The notes beneath the pieces were generated by a model. The model was given only the letters and a program-made list of their open reading frames with translations, searched no databases and was not told the DNA's origin. A DNA stretch of 64,000 nt from Turnera subulata. Its lineage: Eukaryota > Streptophyta > Magnoliopsida > Malpighiales > Passifloraceae. The DNA lies in assembly GCA_028386065.3 (NCBI GenBank), contig JAKUCV010007820.1:51113-115112 (forward strand), in the 5' to 3' direction. Positions 10,961 to 22,275 of this stretch are shown one piece after another. Position 1 is the stretch's first letter. The number at the start of each line of letters is the position of its first letter. The translations under genes and the position numbers were made by a program.

Positions 10961-13900
10961 TGTAACGACCCGGGTAAAATTTTCATGATTTTTACCAAGC
11001 TGTTTTGACTTTTACGGTGGTTAATAAAATTTTTATCGCGGTCAATCAAGAATTTTACCAATCGAGTCAATTTTCATTATTTTTACTATTATTTTACTGC
11101 TCTCAAAAATTTTATTATTGTTATTATTGTTACCATTATTATTATTATTTTCCTAATCAACTTTAATAATAATGCTTTTGTTATTATTTTTCCGGGACAT
11201 TTTGTTGCAATGATTTACTAAAATTTCATCTTTTATTTCCGTAATATTTAATAAATTAAACTTTGAAGATTTATTTTGAATTTTATAAAAGAATAATTTT
11301 TATATTATGTTTAAGTTTCATAAAGATTAAGTTAAAATGTTAATACAAGGTTTAGTGTAGTCTCGACCGATACGTGTTTTGGAGAGTCTTTCGTTAACCA
11401 AGCCTCGGTTTTCAAATCCGAGACTTGGACGACGCCCAGAGGAATTAATCAGATTTTCCGAGCCCAAGTTGTATTTTCAAACTCGGGACGAAAATCTAGA
11501 CCGGCCAACCGTGGCTTGCCACGTGGCCACTCTTATTTCCTTTTCTTTCCTTTCCTTTCTTTTCTTCGTTCTTTTCCTTCTTTTGCTCTCTCCCGGTTTT
11601 TCTTCAGCCTGCCTTACCCCACTTTCTTTTCTTTCTTGTCTTCTTCTTCTCATTTTCTCCTTTCTTTTCTTTTCCTCTCCCCTATTTTCCTTCAGCCGTC
11701 GGCCCCTCCCCTCACTTTCAATCCTTTCTTCTTTTCTTCCCTTGTCTTCTTCCTCCCTTCCTCCTCCTTATCTTTTCTTCACCTCACGCCTTTGCCGTCA
11801 CACACCTCCTCCTCTCTCTCCTTTCCTCCTCTCCTCCCCTGCGCCGCCGACCCGAGACCACCATCCACAAACCCGACCGCCCCTAGATCACCTCCATCTG
11901 CTTCTCCTTCCTCCTCCACGTGGCGTCGATGCAGCCTCCACGACCTGCAGCTGCCGTCGCCCCACCTCGCCGTCCACTGCTACGAACTGCCGCCGCCTCT
12001 TCCTCCTTCTCCACTCTCCATCCCGTCACGCCGACAGCAGATGCGACCGCCGCCTCCAGCAGAACCGCCGCCACAGTCGAGTCAAGCTCGACACCGCCAA
12101 GGCGAGAAACGGCCGCCGATCTCCCTTCTTCCCCTTATCCGTCGAGGTTGCCGCCCTGCTGCCTCCGAATTGCCTTTTTCCGTCGCCGTTTGAGCCGCTA
12201 CCGAGTAGCAGAGTGACATCACCGCCGCTCCTCTCCTCTGTTCGCAGCCTGTCGCCTCTGCCGCCGCCGTCGCTTCTGCGCAACACCGACGCCACTGCTC
12301 ATCGCCGCCGCCGTTGAGGAGCAGAGCACAGACCTATGTCGGCCTTAGATACCTGATTCCCTCTCACCTGGAGGACATCGCGTCTGCCGCTACTGAGAAT
12401 CACCGCAGAGGAGCTCGATTTCGGTCACTCCTCTCTTCTTCCTTACGCGCTGCGGACCTCTGTTCTCCTCCCTCGAACCGCCGCCGACAAAGCCAAGACT
12501 GAGTGAGTCTTTGGCCGCACTTCCCTTCCTTTCCTTTGCCTTTTTCTTTAATTATTGGGGTTGTTGCTAATCGGGTTCCTTTGGCTGTCGTGGTCTGTGA
12601 TGGGTTGTTGCCGATGTGGGTACTTGTGGGTATGACGTTATTGATGATTCTGCAGGCTTGGGTTTTGTTGTTTTGATTGATGAACGCTGTGTTTTGGGGG
12701 TGCTCAGGGTACTGGAAGGTTGCCGTGGGTATGGTGTGTGTGGTTGTTGCTGCAGTGGTGGCTGGCTAGTGGTGGAGATGGGTTAGACTTTCGTTGGTTG
12801 AGAAATGGTGGAGGAAGTTACTGTTTTCGGCGAACAGTACCTGGCCGGAATCTGGCGAAGTTTCCGGCAGCCTCAAAAATTTTCCGGCGAGGTCTCGGGT
12901 ATCTTCCCACGAGACAGAACCGTTAACGAAATACCGTGGTAATTCCTTGGACCCGAATAACTTCCATGAGCTCGGGTTTGGGCTCGGTTTGCACATCAGA
13001 CTCGAAAACGGGCCCAACGTGCGGAGGCCCATGTTCCCGTGACATATATGCATTGACGGACCTAATAACGAAACCGATGGATAAGTAAAGTATATGGACG
13101 TATTATATAATTAAGCTGTTAATGATTTAAACTAAGGATTAAAACAATATTATTTTTAGATTTAACTATGCACCTATAAATCTAATATAAATATTACTAT
13201 TTTATGACCATATTATGCTTGGTTAATTTGCTATGCCATATGGTCTATTACTTAACATTATAAATATTACTATATACTGGATGTATATTGTTAACATAAT
13301 AATTGTATTACTGTTTTGATTAAATATTATACAATCGTTACATTACACCGATTATATTATCTATTTAATCATTACAAGCTATACTATTCTTATTATATTA
13401 TGTATGAGTTTTACCCTATTATATTATTAAAATGAGTTATCGTATTATTATTATACTTGCCGAATGTATGGTTATCGACTATATAAGTTTATATGTATTT
13501 ATAAATATAAGTTCCTACAACGTTACGCTATAATTATTTTTTATACCATATATCAGTTATGTTAACCTCTTTACCGATGGAGGTATTTCCTATTTAATGA
13601 TTTTATTACCACTATTTTATAATCATTTCTTACTAAGCGTATATATAGTTATTATTATTATTTTATCGGGGATAAATACTTATGAAATATTATTTACTTC
13701 GTAATATTTAGTGGACCACGAGTATAGGTCAAGATTTGAGTTACCTATCAAATATAATTTCCTATATAAGATCTAAACAACGGATTTGTATATACATACT
13801 CTCTTATCATATGCGGCCTAAGGGCCGGGATATTGGCTTGGACGTTCGGTTTTGGTTTTGATCTAAATCAAGTATGTTTTGAAATCTTGGCTTGATATAT

Positions 13901-15175
13901 TTAATCAAATGATTTCTACCAATTTGGATGAACTGTCTGGTAATAAGGTAATTATGGAGATAATAAAATGAACCGGTAAAGATAAGCCGTCTAATAACTG
14001 TTAAACTGGTATCATGCATAATCATTTTTGTTGTGCATTATAAATGATTATTGTGTTCCTATATATACATATAGGGTATCGAGGTTGACCAGATAGCAGT
14101 TTCAGAGACACATCAGGTGAGGATGGATTTCCTTCGATATGTGCCTATATTACTCGGTTGTTGTGTTTGATGATTGTTACACTGTTGAGTGTTGCATTTG
14201 CTGTGGTTTGATTCGGGATGTTTATCCCAGTACCTTGATTGATTTTGGGATGTTTATCCCCGTGCATTGAGTTTTGGGTTGTTTATCTCTGTGTCTTTTT
14301 GGTATAAAGAATAATGGAATAAATAATAATTTGTGATAAGGATGTCGATCCTTGGTTTTGGATTGGGATGTCTATCCCGGTGTTTTGGTTAGGGATGTTG
14401 ATCCCTGAGATTTGGTTTTGGATGATGATGATATAATTGTTACGTGGTAAGTAGAGGTACGACCGGATGGTTAGAGACTGTTTTGTAGTGGCCATGATCT
14501 GGGTTACTTGTGATAGGCATGTTGATGCCGGTTTGATTGGGATGTTGATCCCGGGTTCTTTTTGATCTGGCACCAGGAACAGGTTGATAACCTGGTACGA
14601 CCCTAGTTTATCCGTGACGGGGCCCGGAAAAATAAAATTGGAAATTGGATTCTTGTTTAAGTCTTTTTGGTCTTGGACCAGTTTTGGGTCGAGTCTTTTG
14701 GATTGATATATTTTGGCTGTTATGCTTGTTTTCGACCTTGAGTAATTTATAGTGTTGCATATTGATCGTCTATCCATGGTTGTGAGCACTTCGGACTCAC
14801 CCCTCACCTGCGGGCTTTCATCCCGTAAGTAGAGTTATTTGTGGTTCAGGTATGATGCATTCCAGACAGGCTGCGGCGTTATCCCTCGGAGAGGACTCGG
14901 ATCCATTAGATTGCATCAGGTTTTGCACATTTTGATATTAAGATTAAAATTGCTTCCGCTGTGCTATGTTTTGGGTCCCCGGGCTCGGGTGACGTGTTTT
15001 TGACATGGGGCCGATGGGCCGGATTTATGTGTTGATGTCCCCGAGATCGGGTGACGTGTATTTGATGTTGGGCCGTTGGGCCGTTATTTCTGTTATTTAC
15101 ATTGTTTGTGCCACGTGTCGGTGCTGTTGTTCGGTAATTGCTGTTTAGTGGGTAAATTTGGGTCGGGATGTTTCA
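10961..15175. mobile_element. Large solo LTR (or LARD-like element), 4215 bp
   Basis: The unit starts TGTAACGACCCGGG and ends GGTCGGGATGTTTCA, so the termini are TG...CA within an imperfect inverted repeat. It is flanked by an exact 5-bp duplication AGTCC (10956-10960 and 15176-15180). It contains no gag, protease, integrase or reverse transcriptase, and its start does not recur inside it. That fits a solo LTR of a long-LTR gypsy family; a non-coding LARD is the alternative. The interior has a pyrimidine-rich block (about 11535-11880), a GC-rich block (about 11880-12500), and the 14-bp hairpin array at 14215-14552. Confidence 0.75.
14215..14552 (+). repeat. Array of eight 14-bp inverted repeats, GGGATGTTKATCCC type
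   Basis: Copies start at 14215, 14247, 14276, 14338, 14365, 14392, 14516 and 14539. Five are GGGATGTTTATCCC, GGGATGTCTATCCC or GGGATGTTGATCCC. The copy at 14338 is AAGGATGTCGATCCTT and the copy at 14516 is GGCATGTTGATGCC. In the latter, a change in one arm is matched in the other arm. The copy at 14276 (GGGTTGTTTATCTC) is degraded. Confidence 0.85.
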
Positions 15176-15180
15176 AGTCC

Positions 15181-15576
15181 AGAAAAACGTCTATAATCCA
15201 ACTTGTGGCTCCTTTAGGCTTCTTTGATTGGAGGATTTAAACAACCCCTATCTTGAATGGCATATCTTTTGTTGACTTTGTTTTTGGGTGAGAAGAGAAC
15301 AAGAAAAACTGTCACTTCCCTTCTTGGCCAGCTTGCTCCAATGGTCTTCTTCAGTTGACAAAAGATTTGAAGCCTCCCTTCTTGCCTCTTTTGGAATTAT
15401 GCAAAGGAAAAGGACAAAACAACTTGAAGGAGAAGATAAATAGTAAAGGATACATGACATGTGAGTGTATGGTATATGTTTGTTATCAAAGAGCCGTCAC
15501 GAGAGAAGTGCAAGGGAGAGAGCATTTTAATTGAAATGGTGTGTTTCAAAAAAGGGATTCATTTCAGTTTACTCAC
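15181..15576. other. Right part of the reverse copia LTR; no gene
   Basis: This sequence continues from 10960 once the solo LTR and one AGTCC are removed. Open frames here are short and not convincing. Confidence 0.4.
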
Positions 15577-16372
15577 AATATTTTGACATAGCTTTTCTTT
15601 AGATCAAATGTTAACAAACACTATTCAAAGCCCAGTTCATTTATCTATAAGGGAGGACCTTTAGGTTTTGTTTTAAAAGAAGGTAGGCCTAAGGAATTAA
15701 AGCCCAAAGCATTCAAATCTTACAGAAAAGAAAAAGAGCAGTCCAAATGAATTTAGCCCAAGTTCCTATTTTTCCAAAATTATTGACTTAATCAAAAAAC
15801 TTAATGATAAATGCAAGGAACAATAGGTAAATATTCTACAAACTTCTATATCATCATCTTCTACTTTTTATAAATTTTAATTTTGTTTTTATAAAATTAA
15901 AATTTGTAAAAAGTAGAAGATGATGATATAGAAGTTTGCAGAATATTTACCTGTTGTTCCTTACATTTATCATTAAGTTTTTTTTTATTAAGTCAATAAT
16001 TTTGGAAAAATAGGAACTTGGGCTAAATTCATTTGGACTGCTTTTTTTTCTTTTCTCTACGATTTGAATATTTTGACATAGCTTTTCTTTGGATCAAATG
16101 TTAACAAACACTATTCAAAGCCCAGTTCATTTACCTATAAGGGAGGACCTTTAGGTTTTGTTTTAAAAGAAAGTAGGCCTAAGGAATTAAAGCCCAAAGC
16201 ATTCAAATCGTACAGAAAAGAAAAAGAGCAGTCCAAATGAATCTAGCCCAAGTTCCTATTTTTCCAAAATTAATGACTTAATCAAAAAACTTAATGATAA
16301 ATGCAAGGAACAACAGGTAAATATTTTACAAACTTCTATATCATCATCTTCTACTTTTTAAAATTTTAATTT
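15577..16372. repeat. Three-copy foldback repeat (direct, inverted, direct)
   Basis: A segment beginning AATATTTTGACATAGC at 15577 recurs in direct orientation at 16067 (about 305 bp each). Between them, about 15893-16068 is the inverted copy of the end of the first unit (about 15711-15887), with only about 5 bp between the arms. The RNA would form a long hairpin with arms of about 175 bp. Landmark words such as GCAGTCCAAATGAATTTAGC appear three times, once inverted. Unit divergence is low (single substitutions such as AATTATTGAC to AATTAATGAC), so it is fairly recent. Confidence 0.85.
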
Positions 16373-17836
16373 TGTTTATAAAATTTTTATAATCAAATTT
16401 TTTATATTTTACTTATATGAACATATTTTAATTTTAATTTTCAAGTCTTATTATATGGATTAATACTAAATGATATTCTTAAACCTTTTTTTCATCACAA
16501 TTATCCCTAAATAAATTATTGAATTTTCTTTTTTTGTCCTTGGACTTGTGATAAACCAATTAGTGTAGCCTTTTTCGGTTGATCAACGATTTGGCGTCGC
16601 TAATGCCAAATCCATTTTGTATCTAAACTAGACAATTATGAACATACTTAAGAGAAGGGATAGAGAGTTCTTCTTGGGTTTGCACTATTTCTTCCAACAA
16701 TTTGGTCGGATGGCCTCCTTCTTCTCTCCTCTTGTTCTCTTCTTGATACTGCGTTGTTGCTACTCCTCTCCACAAAATCTCTCCAGAAAATCAGCTCCTG
16801 TAGTGCCTCTTACACTCAAAGAATAAGGGTTTCTCCAAGCACTCTAAGCTTATGAGTGTGTAGAGAATAATTCTAATGTGTGTTGAGGGGGTAAGGGGTT
16901 GTCCTAATGATCCAAGGATCCAGATTGAACCTTTAAATCTGACGGTTATGGACTAGGAATTGAAAAAGAGGGAAAAAAGAAGATTCTGGAACCATTGACC
17001 GCCATAGGCCCGACGGTCATGTCGTGACAACAACTAGGGCCTGGCGGTCATCTCTCAAAGCCTGCCAGTGGCGGCGGACATGTCTCCATGTCCGCCATCG
17101 ACTGCACAATTTTTTTTGTTCTTTTTCTCCTCCATTCCGATTCCTAGTTTGTTTTCACGCCTTCTAGAGTATTCTTTGACCTAGAAAACACCATAAACTT
17201 GTCTCCTACTCCACTACTTTTTCTCATTTTCAATTGCACATCAAATTATTCCTCTTTTCTACTAAAACTACCATAAAAACACAAAATAGGAAAAATATAT
17301 ATTTAATCCCCAATCTCTACGAAAATTAGAATTAAATTCAGCTGCAGGCCATGTGTTTAAATGGGCTAACATTTCTAGAGTACCCATATCTTACCGTCCT
17401 GAACTTAATATCTATTTCTAACCCAAAATTAATCAAATAACAAAAGGCCAAAGATAGATAAAAAGAAATAAGCAAATAAATACCCTTATTCTACTATATT
17501 AAATCACAAACAAATTCATGCCATCAATCAAATCATCTCATCAATTAAAGACATAAACAAATTCATAATTTAAAATAATAGAATAAATCATGGGTCAAAT
17601 TTGGGTGTTCACAGAAGCCCCTCATTGGTGGACTTTAGAAAACTGAAGACGAACCAACGAAAAGAAGAACAACCAAATTTGAAGGAGTTTGCCACTACTA
17701 ATGTTGACGCTCGATATGTGTACCATGGGGTTGGAACATTCCATGTTTCAGGATTTCACAAGGGAATAGAGAATCATCTCATCCCTAAGTATCTGCTAAG
17801 GATAGTGCTCCACTAGGGAAGAGTAATCACCTCACG
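16373..17836. other. Repeat-derived spacer, no gene
   Basis: AT-rich at 16373-16600. Then come sequences with leader-like features and GACGGTCAT/GGCGGTCAT words (near 16990-17060) that recur at 28690-28765. This suggests that 16.6-17.6 kb and 28.4-29.0 kb belong to one older element family. No coding domain was found. Confidence 0.4.
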
Positions 17837-20022
17837 ACTGGACTCAGTGTAGGAGAGAATGTTTAAAATTCTAACCCTTAACGTATGCTTGTCTATGCTT
17901 GGTGTAGGAAAGGACACACCTAACCTGTAACTTATACTCTTTGTCGCGGTGTAGGAAAAGACACGCCTAACCCGTAACCTATACTCTTTAACTTGGTGTA
18001 GGAAAGGATACACCTAACCCATTGTAAGTAACCGGGCATGCAAACTTGACAATCAAAATGCAGCGGAAAGACCCGGTACTCATGGAGGATCCAAGTGAAA
18101 ATAACTAAACCGAATAACAATTGTTCGTACCTTGTATGGTTGAGGTTTTTCACCCAACTGTTGAGATGAATCAGCAAGAGCCGGACAAAAATCCTGCCCC
18201 TCTATGGTATCCACACGAACCGTTGATGACTAGCCGGGAATCGTCTCACGATCTCCAACCCGAGCACTCCCGAACCGTGGTGCTGGTTACGGATTTCTGA
18301 GAGCTTTGTGGTGTTTCTTTCTTTCTCAAAGAATGGGTGTCTGTGTATGTGTTCTTGCCTAGTCTGAAAACTCAGAATTCAGAATGCAAGAGAGAGAGTG
18401 TGTAATCATATTACTCAACCCAATTAGTGCATAGATTAAATAGACAAGGCACCAACATAATGGCCAACATAATGTTCCACCATCCAACATGATTTTGACC
18501 ACATTATCTTGTCTACCACTAAGCACTAATGGGATTACACATCACATGCAATCAGGTTTGGCTCAATAATTCTGACAATTATTGAACCAAGCCAGCCCAA
18601 AACGACCCTGGTCCAACCACGGTCCAACCACACCTGGTCGAACCATGGTCCAACCACAGTTCAACCACCTGCTCGAATCAACGATTCTATGTGTGTGACC
18701 CTGTAGGCACTTGTAATGTTTGGCAATAATCGTAAAATCTCATTTTACAATTATAAGCAAAGAGCGGCGTCTAGCAACACATCATTGCTACCCAAACGAT
18801 AAGATCAGTACTGATTTAATATGCCTCGGAAACATGTCATCGTCCTTTTATCCCATCATCAAGATTAAACACGAGACATGGAAAACATCAATCTCGTATA
18901 TGTTTAATCTTAGTTTTTTTATCCCCGAGTTAACTGTGTAAAACCAGATACTCATGACATCACCATATCATATAATCCGAGCGTGGCCACGCATTTACAG
19001 TTCAACTCTATCAAGAGGCCCATCTGATAATATACCCGTTATATGGGTTGGACGAATTCCATCTTGATCGATCCAAACCCACTACACATTACGTCATATA
19101 CCCAATGATTACCCTTACATCTACTCAGTTACGAATGACCAGGAATAATATCAAAGTATACGACTCATATGTTGGGAAACTTGACGATCTCAGGTCTAAG
19201 GACAATACATATAAGAACCACTAATGACAATCATATAACGTTCCATGTAGGGTTCTTATGTCCAGTCCACAAGTTCTCTAACTTGTACCCGTATGTAGAA
19301 TTCATATCTCATATAATTCTCAACATACGCTAGTCTTAATTTATTATTACAACCCATCCATAATAATAATCGACTAGGGACATTTAAGAATATATCAAAT
19401 ATATTCTAGGGTTATAAATTTGCGCAAGCGTTTATCTCATAAACATATTTATTGGAACAATCTTAATGTACATACATGACTACATACGATCATCCATTGA
19501 TTTGCTTTTGGGCACATTACTAACACCCATAACCTATCTTGATATCTCGGTGTAGGAAAGGATGTTCTGGACTCTAACCCGTAACCCAAACTCCACAATT
19601 CGACTCGGTGTACGAAAGGACATGCCTCATCCGTAACCTATTCTGGAAAGCTCGACGTAAAAAAAGATTTTTGAATCCTAACCCGTAACTCATCTTTACA
19701 TCTCGGTGTAGGAAAGGATGTTCTAGACCCTAACCCATAACCTATTCTGGGAAGGTGTAGAAAAGGATGTTTGAATCCTATCCCGTAACCTATTCTAGGA
19801 AGCTTGGTGTAGAAAAAGATTATTTGAACCCTAACCCGTAACCTATTCTAGGAAGCCTGGTGTAGAAAAGAATTGTTTGAATCCTATCCCGTAACTTATC
19901 TCGTCACCTCGGTGTAGGAAAGGGTGCTCTAAACCCTTAACCCGTAACCTAACTCAACTCGTTATCTGGACATCATGGTGGAAGGAAAGGGTGTATCGAC
20001 CCTATCCATTAACCTATACATC
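17837..20022. repeat. Degenerate tandem repeat, about 13 units of 46-65 bp, split by a solo LTR
   Basis: Each unit carries GGTGTAGGAAAGGA followed by CCTAACCCGTAACCTAT. Units start near 17837, 17899, 17948 and 17994, then on the other side of the inserted solo LTR near 19549, 19606, 19653, 19704, 19753, 19805, 19858, 19909 and 19974. The CCTAACCC words are only superficially telomere-like. The 17994 unit is interrupted by the LTR. Confidence 0.8.
18023..19525 (-). mobile_element. Solo copia LTR, reverse orientation, 1503 bp
   Basis: On the plus strand it begins TGTAAGTAACCGGGC and ends CACATTACTAACA. An exact 5-bp duplication, CCCAT, flanks it (18018-18022 and 19526-19530). Read in reverse it aligns along its length with the LTR at 20310-21861, for example CAAAAGC(C/A)AATCAATGGATG at the start and a conserved GCAGCGGAA/TTCCGCTGC word near the end. 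It is a more diverged member of the same family. Confidence 0.9.
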
Positions 20023-20309
20023 AACTAGCTATCGACTTGACTGGATACCGTGAGGGGATCTCATCCTAGGAAGTCTATCCCATCGTTACTGGAGCAAAAG
20101 GATTCTACAAATCATAAGGTGTTCCAACCCAAGGTTTGTCACGTCATCGCATTAGTCATCAACTCAGTGGCTGGGTATTGAAAATATCGGTTGATGGGGT
20201 AGCATGCCCCAGAAAACATCCATTCGAAACACAAGGTAGCATGCCCCAAGACATTAACTCATGCAAAAGGGGTAGCATGCCCCTAAAAAACCACATCTAG
20301 TGTGGGCCC
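20023..20309. repeat. Spacer with three GGGGTAGCATGCCCC motifs
   Basis: Copies at 20196-20210, 20233-20247 (AAGGTAGCATGCCCC) and 20269-20283. No gene is seen. Related GCATRC words occur just past the copia insertion (28415-28530), consistent with one older host element split by it. Confidence 0.7.
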
Positions 20310-21861
20310 TGTTAGTGTAATATGCCCAAAAGCCAATCAATGGATGATTGTTTGTAGTCATGTATACACATTAAGGTTATTTCAATAAATATCGTTTATG
20401 AGATAAACGCTTGCACATATTTATAACCCTAGAATATTTTATATTCTTAAATGTCCCTAGTTGATTATTATTATGGATGGGTTGTAATAATAAATTAAGA
20501 CTAGCGTATGTTGAGAATTGCATATGTGATATGAATTCTACATACGGGTACAAGTTAGAGAACTTGTGGACTGGACTGACCCACATAAGAACGCTATATG
20601 GAACATTATATGTTTGTCGATAGCGGTTCTTATATGTATTGTCCTTAGACCTGTGATCATCAAGGTTCCCAACATATGAGTCGTATACTTTGATATTACT
20701 CTTGGCTATTTCGTAATTGAGTAGACTTAGTGTAATCATTGGGTATATGATAAATGTGTAGTGGGTTTTGTATGATCTAGAGGGGATTCGTCCAACCCAT
20801 ATAACGGGTATATTATCGGATGGTTTCTTGATAAAGTTGAACCGTAAATGCATGGCCATGCTCGGATTATGATATGTGATATCACTCGTATCCGTTTTAC
20901 ACTATTAACTCGAGGATCAAGAAACTGAGATTGAACATATGCGAGATTGACATATTCCATGTCTCGTGTTCAATCTTGATAATAGGACGAAGGGACGATG
21001 ACATGTTCGCGAGGCATAGAGAATCAGTACTGATCTTGTCGTTCGGGTGGCAATGATGTGTTGCTAGACGCCGCTCTTTGCTTATAATTGTAAAATGAGG
21101 TTTTACAATTATTGCCGGACGTTACAAGTGCCTACAGGGTCACACACAAAGAGCCGTTGATTCGAGTAGGTGGTTGAACCGTGGTTGGACCATGGTTGAA
21201 CCAGTTATGGTTGAATCGCGGTTGGACCGTGGTTAGACCAGGGTCGCTTTGGGCTGGTTTGGTTCAATAAAAGTCAGAATTATTGAACCAAACCTGAGTG
21301 CATGTGATTGGAATCCCATTAGTGGAGACATGATTATGTGGAGACATAATGATGAAATATAATGGGCCAATGTGTTGGCCATTATTCCTATTGTCTCTTA
21401 GCACTAATTGGAGTAGAGTAATCAGATTACTCTAGTCTTCTTCTTCATCACTTGAGTCTGATTTTTGCAGAGCATTCATCCTTGAGAGAGTCTTGAGACT
21501 GTTCTCCATTTTTAGACCATACACCTTCTTTGAGAAAGAAGAGAAACACCACAAACACAGCTCCCGGAAACCTGCTGCTAGCACATCAGTTCGGGAGAGC
21601 TCGGGTTGGAGATCGTGAGACGATTCCCAGCTAGCGATCACGGTTCGTGTGGATACCGTAGAGGGGCGAGGCCTTTTGTCTGGCTCTAGCTGATTCGGTT
21701 CTACAGTTGGGTGAAAGACCTCAACCGTTATAGGTATGAAAAATTGTTATTCGGTTTAGCTACCTTCACTTAGATCCTCCATGTGTATCCGGTATTTCCA
21801 CTGCGCATACATGTTGTATTTTGTGCTTTTGATTGTCAATTGCATGAACCGGATACTTACA
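20310..21861 (+). repeat. Copia 5' LTR (1552 bp)
   Basis: Begins TGTTAGTGTAATATGCCC and ends GAACCGGATACTTACA. Over the first 330 bp it differs from the 3' LTR at about six positions, all transitions. It contains a GGTTGAACC-type array (21172-21240) and a perfect 15-bp stem (21256-21270 with 21280-21294). Confidence 0.92.
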
Positions 21862-21862
21862 G

Positions 21863-21875
21863 TGGTAGCGGAGCC
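21863..21875 (+). other. Copia primer-binding site
   Basis: TGGTAGCGGAGCC one base after the LTR end. It resembles the initiator-Met tRNA site TGGTATCAGAGCC but differs at two positions. Confidence 0.75.
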
Positions 21876-22275
21876 ACCTTGTGAAGTTCTAAACCGAATT
21901 CATAAGCATATGTGTGATATGCCATGTTAATTTGTTTGTTCATTTAGTATATGTGATATGCTGAACATGATAGTATATATGATATGCTGAGTTCATTTTG
22001 GTGTATGTGATATGCTGAATCCGTTTGTATATAAGTGTTATATTACGAACATGCTAGTATATAAGATATGCTGAATTCATTTTGTATAAGTGATGTGCTA
22101 AATGAATTGTGTACATATTGATGTGTTTTTGTCAAAAGAGTTTTGACAACAAGAACTTGATTGGTATGAGATATCAATCAAGGTGTTCTTGGCAGTAAGT
22201 CGAAGAGTTCGACTAGGAAAAACCGAGTGTCGGTTTGTGTATAGAACGATTGTCGTTCTAGTACACCCAGGCCAC

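Larger units (their letters stand above)
10091..15570 (-). mobile_element. Copia (SIRE-like) LTR, reverse orientation, interrupted by a 4.2-kb insertion
   Basis: Read on the minus strand, 10091-10960 matches the layout of the SIRE-type LTR at 29008-30102. It shares an AGTGGA...GAACCACTCTAAAT segment, runs of AAGCTTT/AAGGTT-type words, and a final part with CTAATTCA followed by a C-run and TTTTTGGGC. A TATATATAGAC box lies on the minus strand near 10757-10775. The sequence resumes at 15181 after an inserted solo LTR. I saw no gag or pol, so it is a solo LTR or a fragment. The left edge (TGGACGCCC at 10091) is reasonable; the right edge near 15570 is uncertain and no target duplication could be confirmed. 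Confidence 0.5.

Noticed and set aside
11379..12502. Long Ser/Pro/Arg-rich open frames on both strands
   Set aside because: They lie in the pyrimidine-rich and GC-rich blocks of the 4.2-kb LTR; biased composition keeps frames open and no domain is visible.
10086..16319. GGTAA as a target duplication for the reverse SIRE-like LTR (10086-10090 versus 15829 or 16315)
   Set aside because: The right-hand candidates fall inside the foldback repeat, whose three copies continue across the supposed boundary, so the match is probably chance.
17837..20022. Interstitial telomere repeat
   Set aside because: CCTAACCC words occur once per 46-65-bp unit rather than as tandem CCCTAAA.
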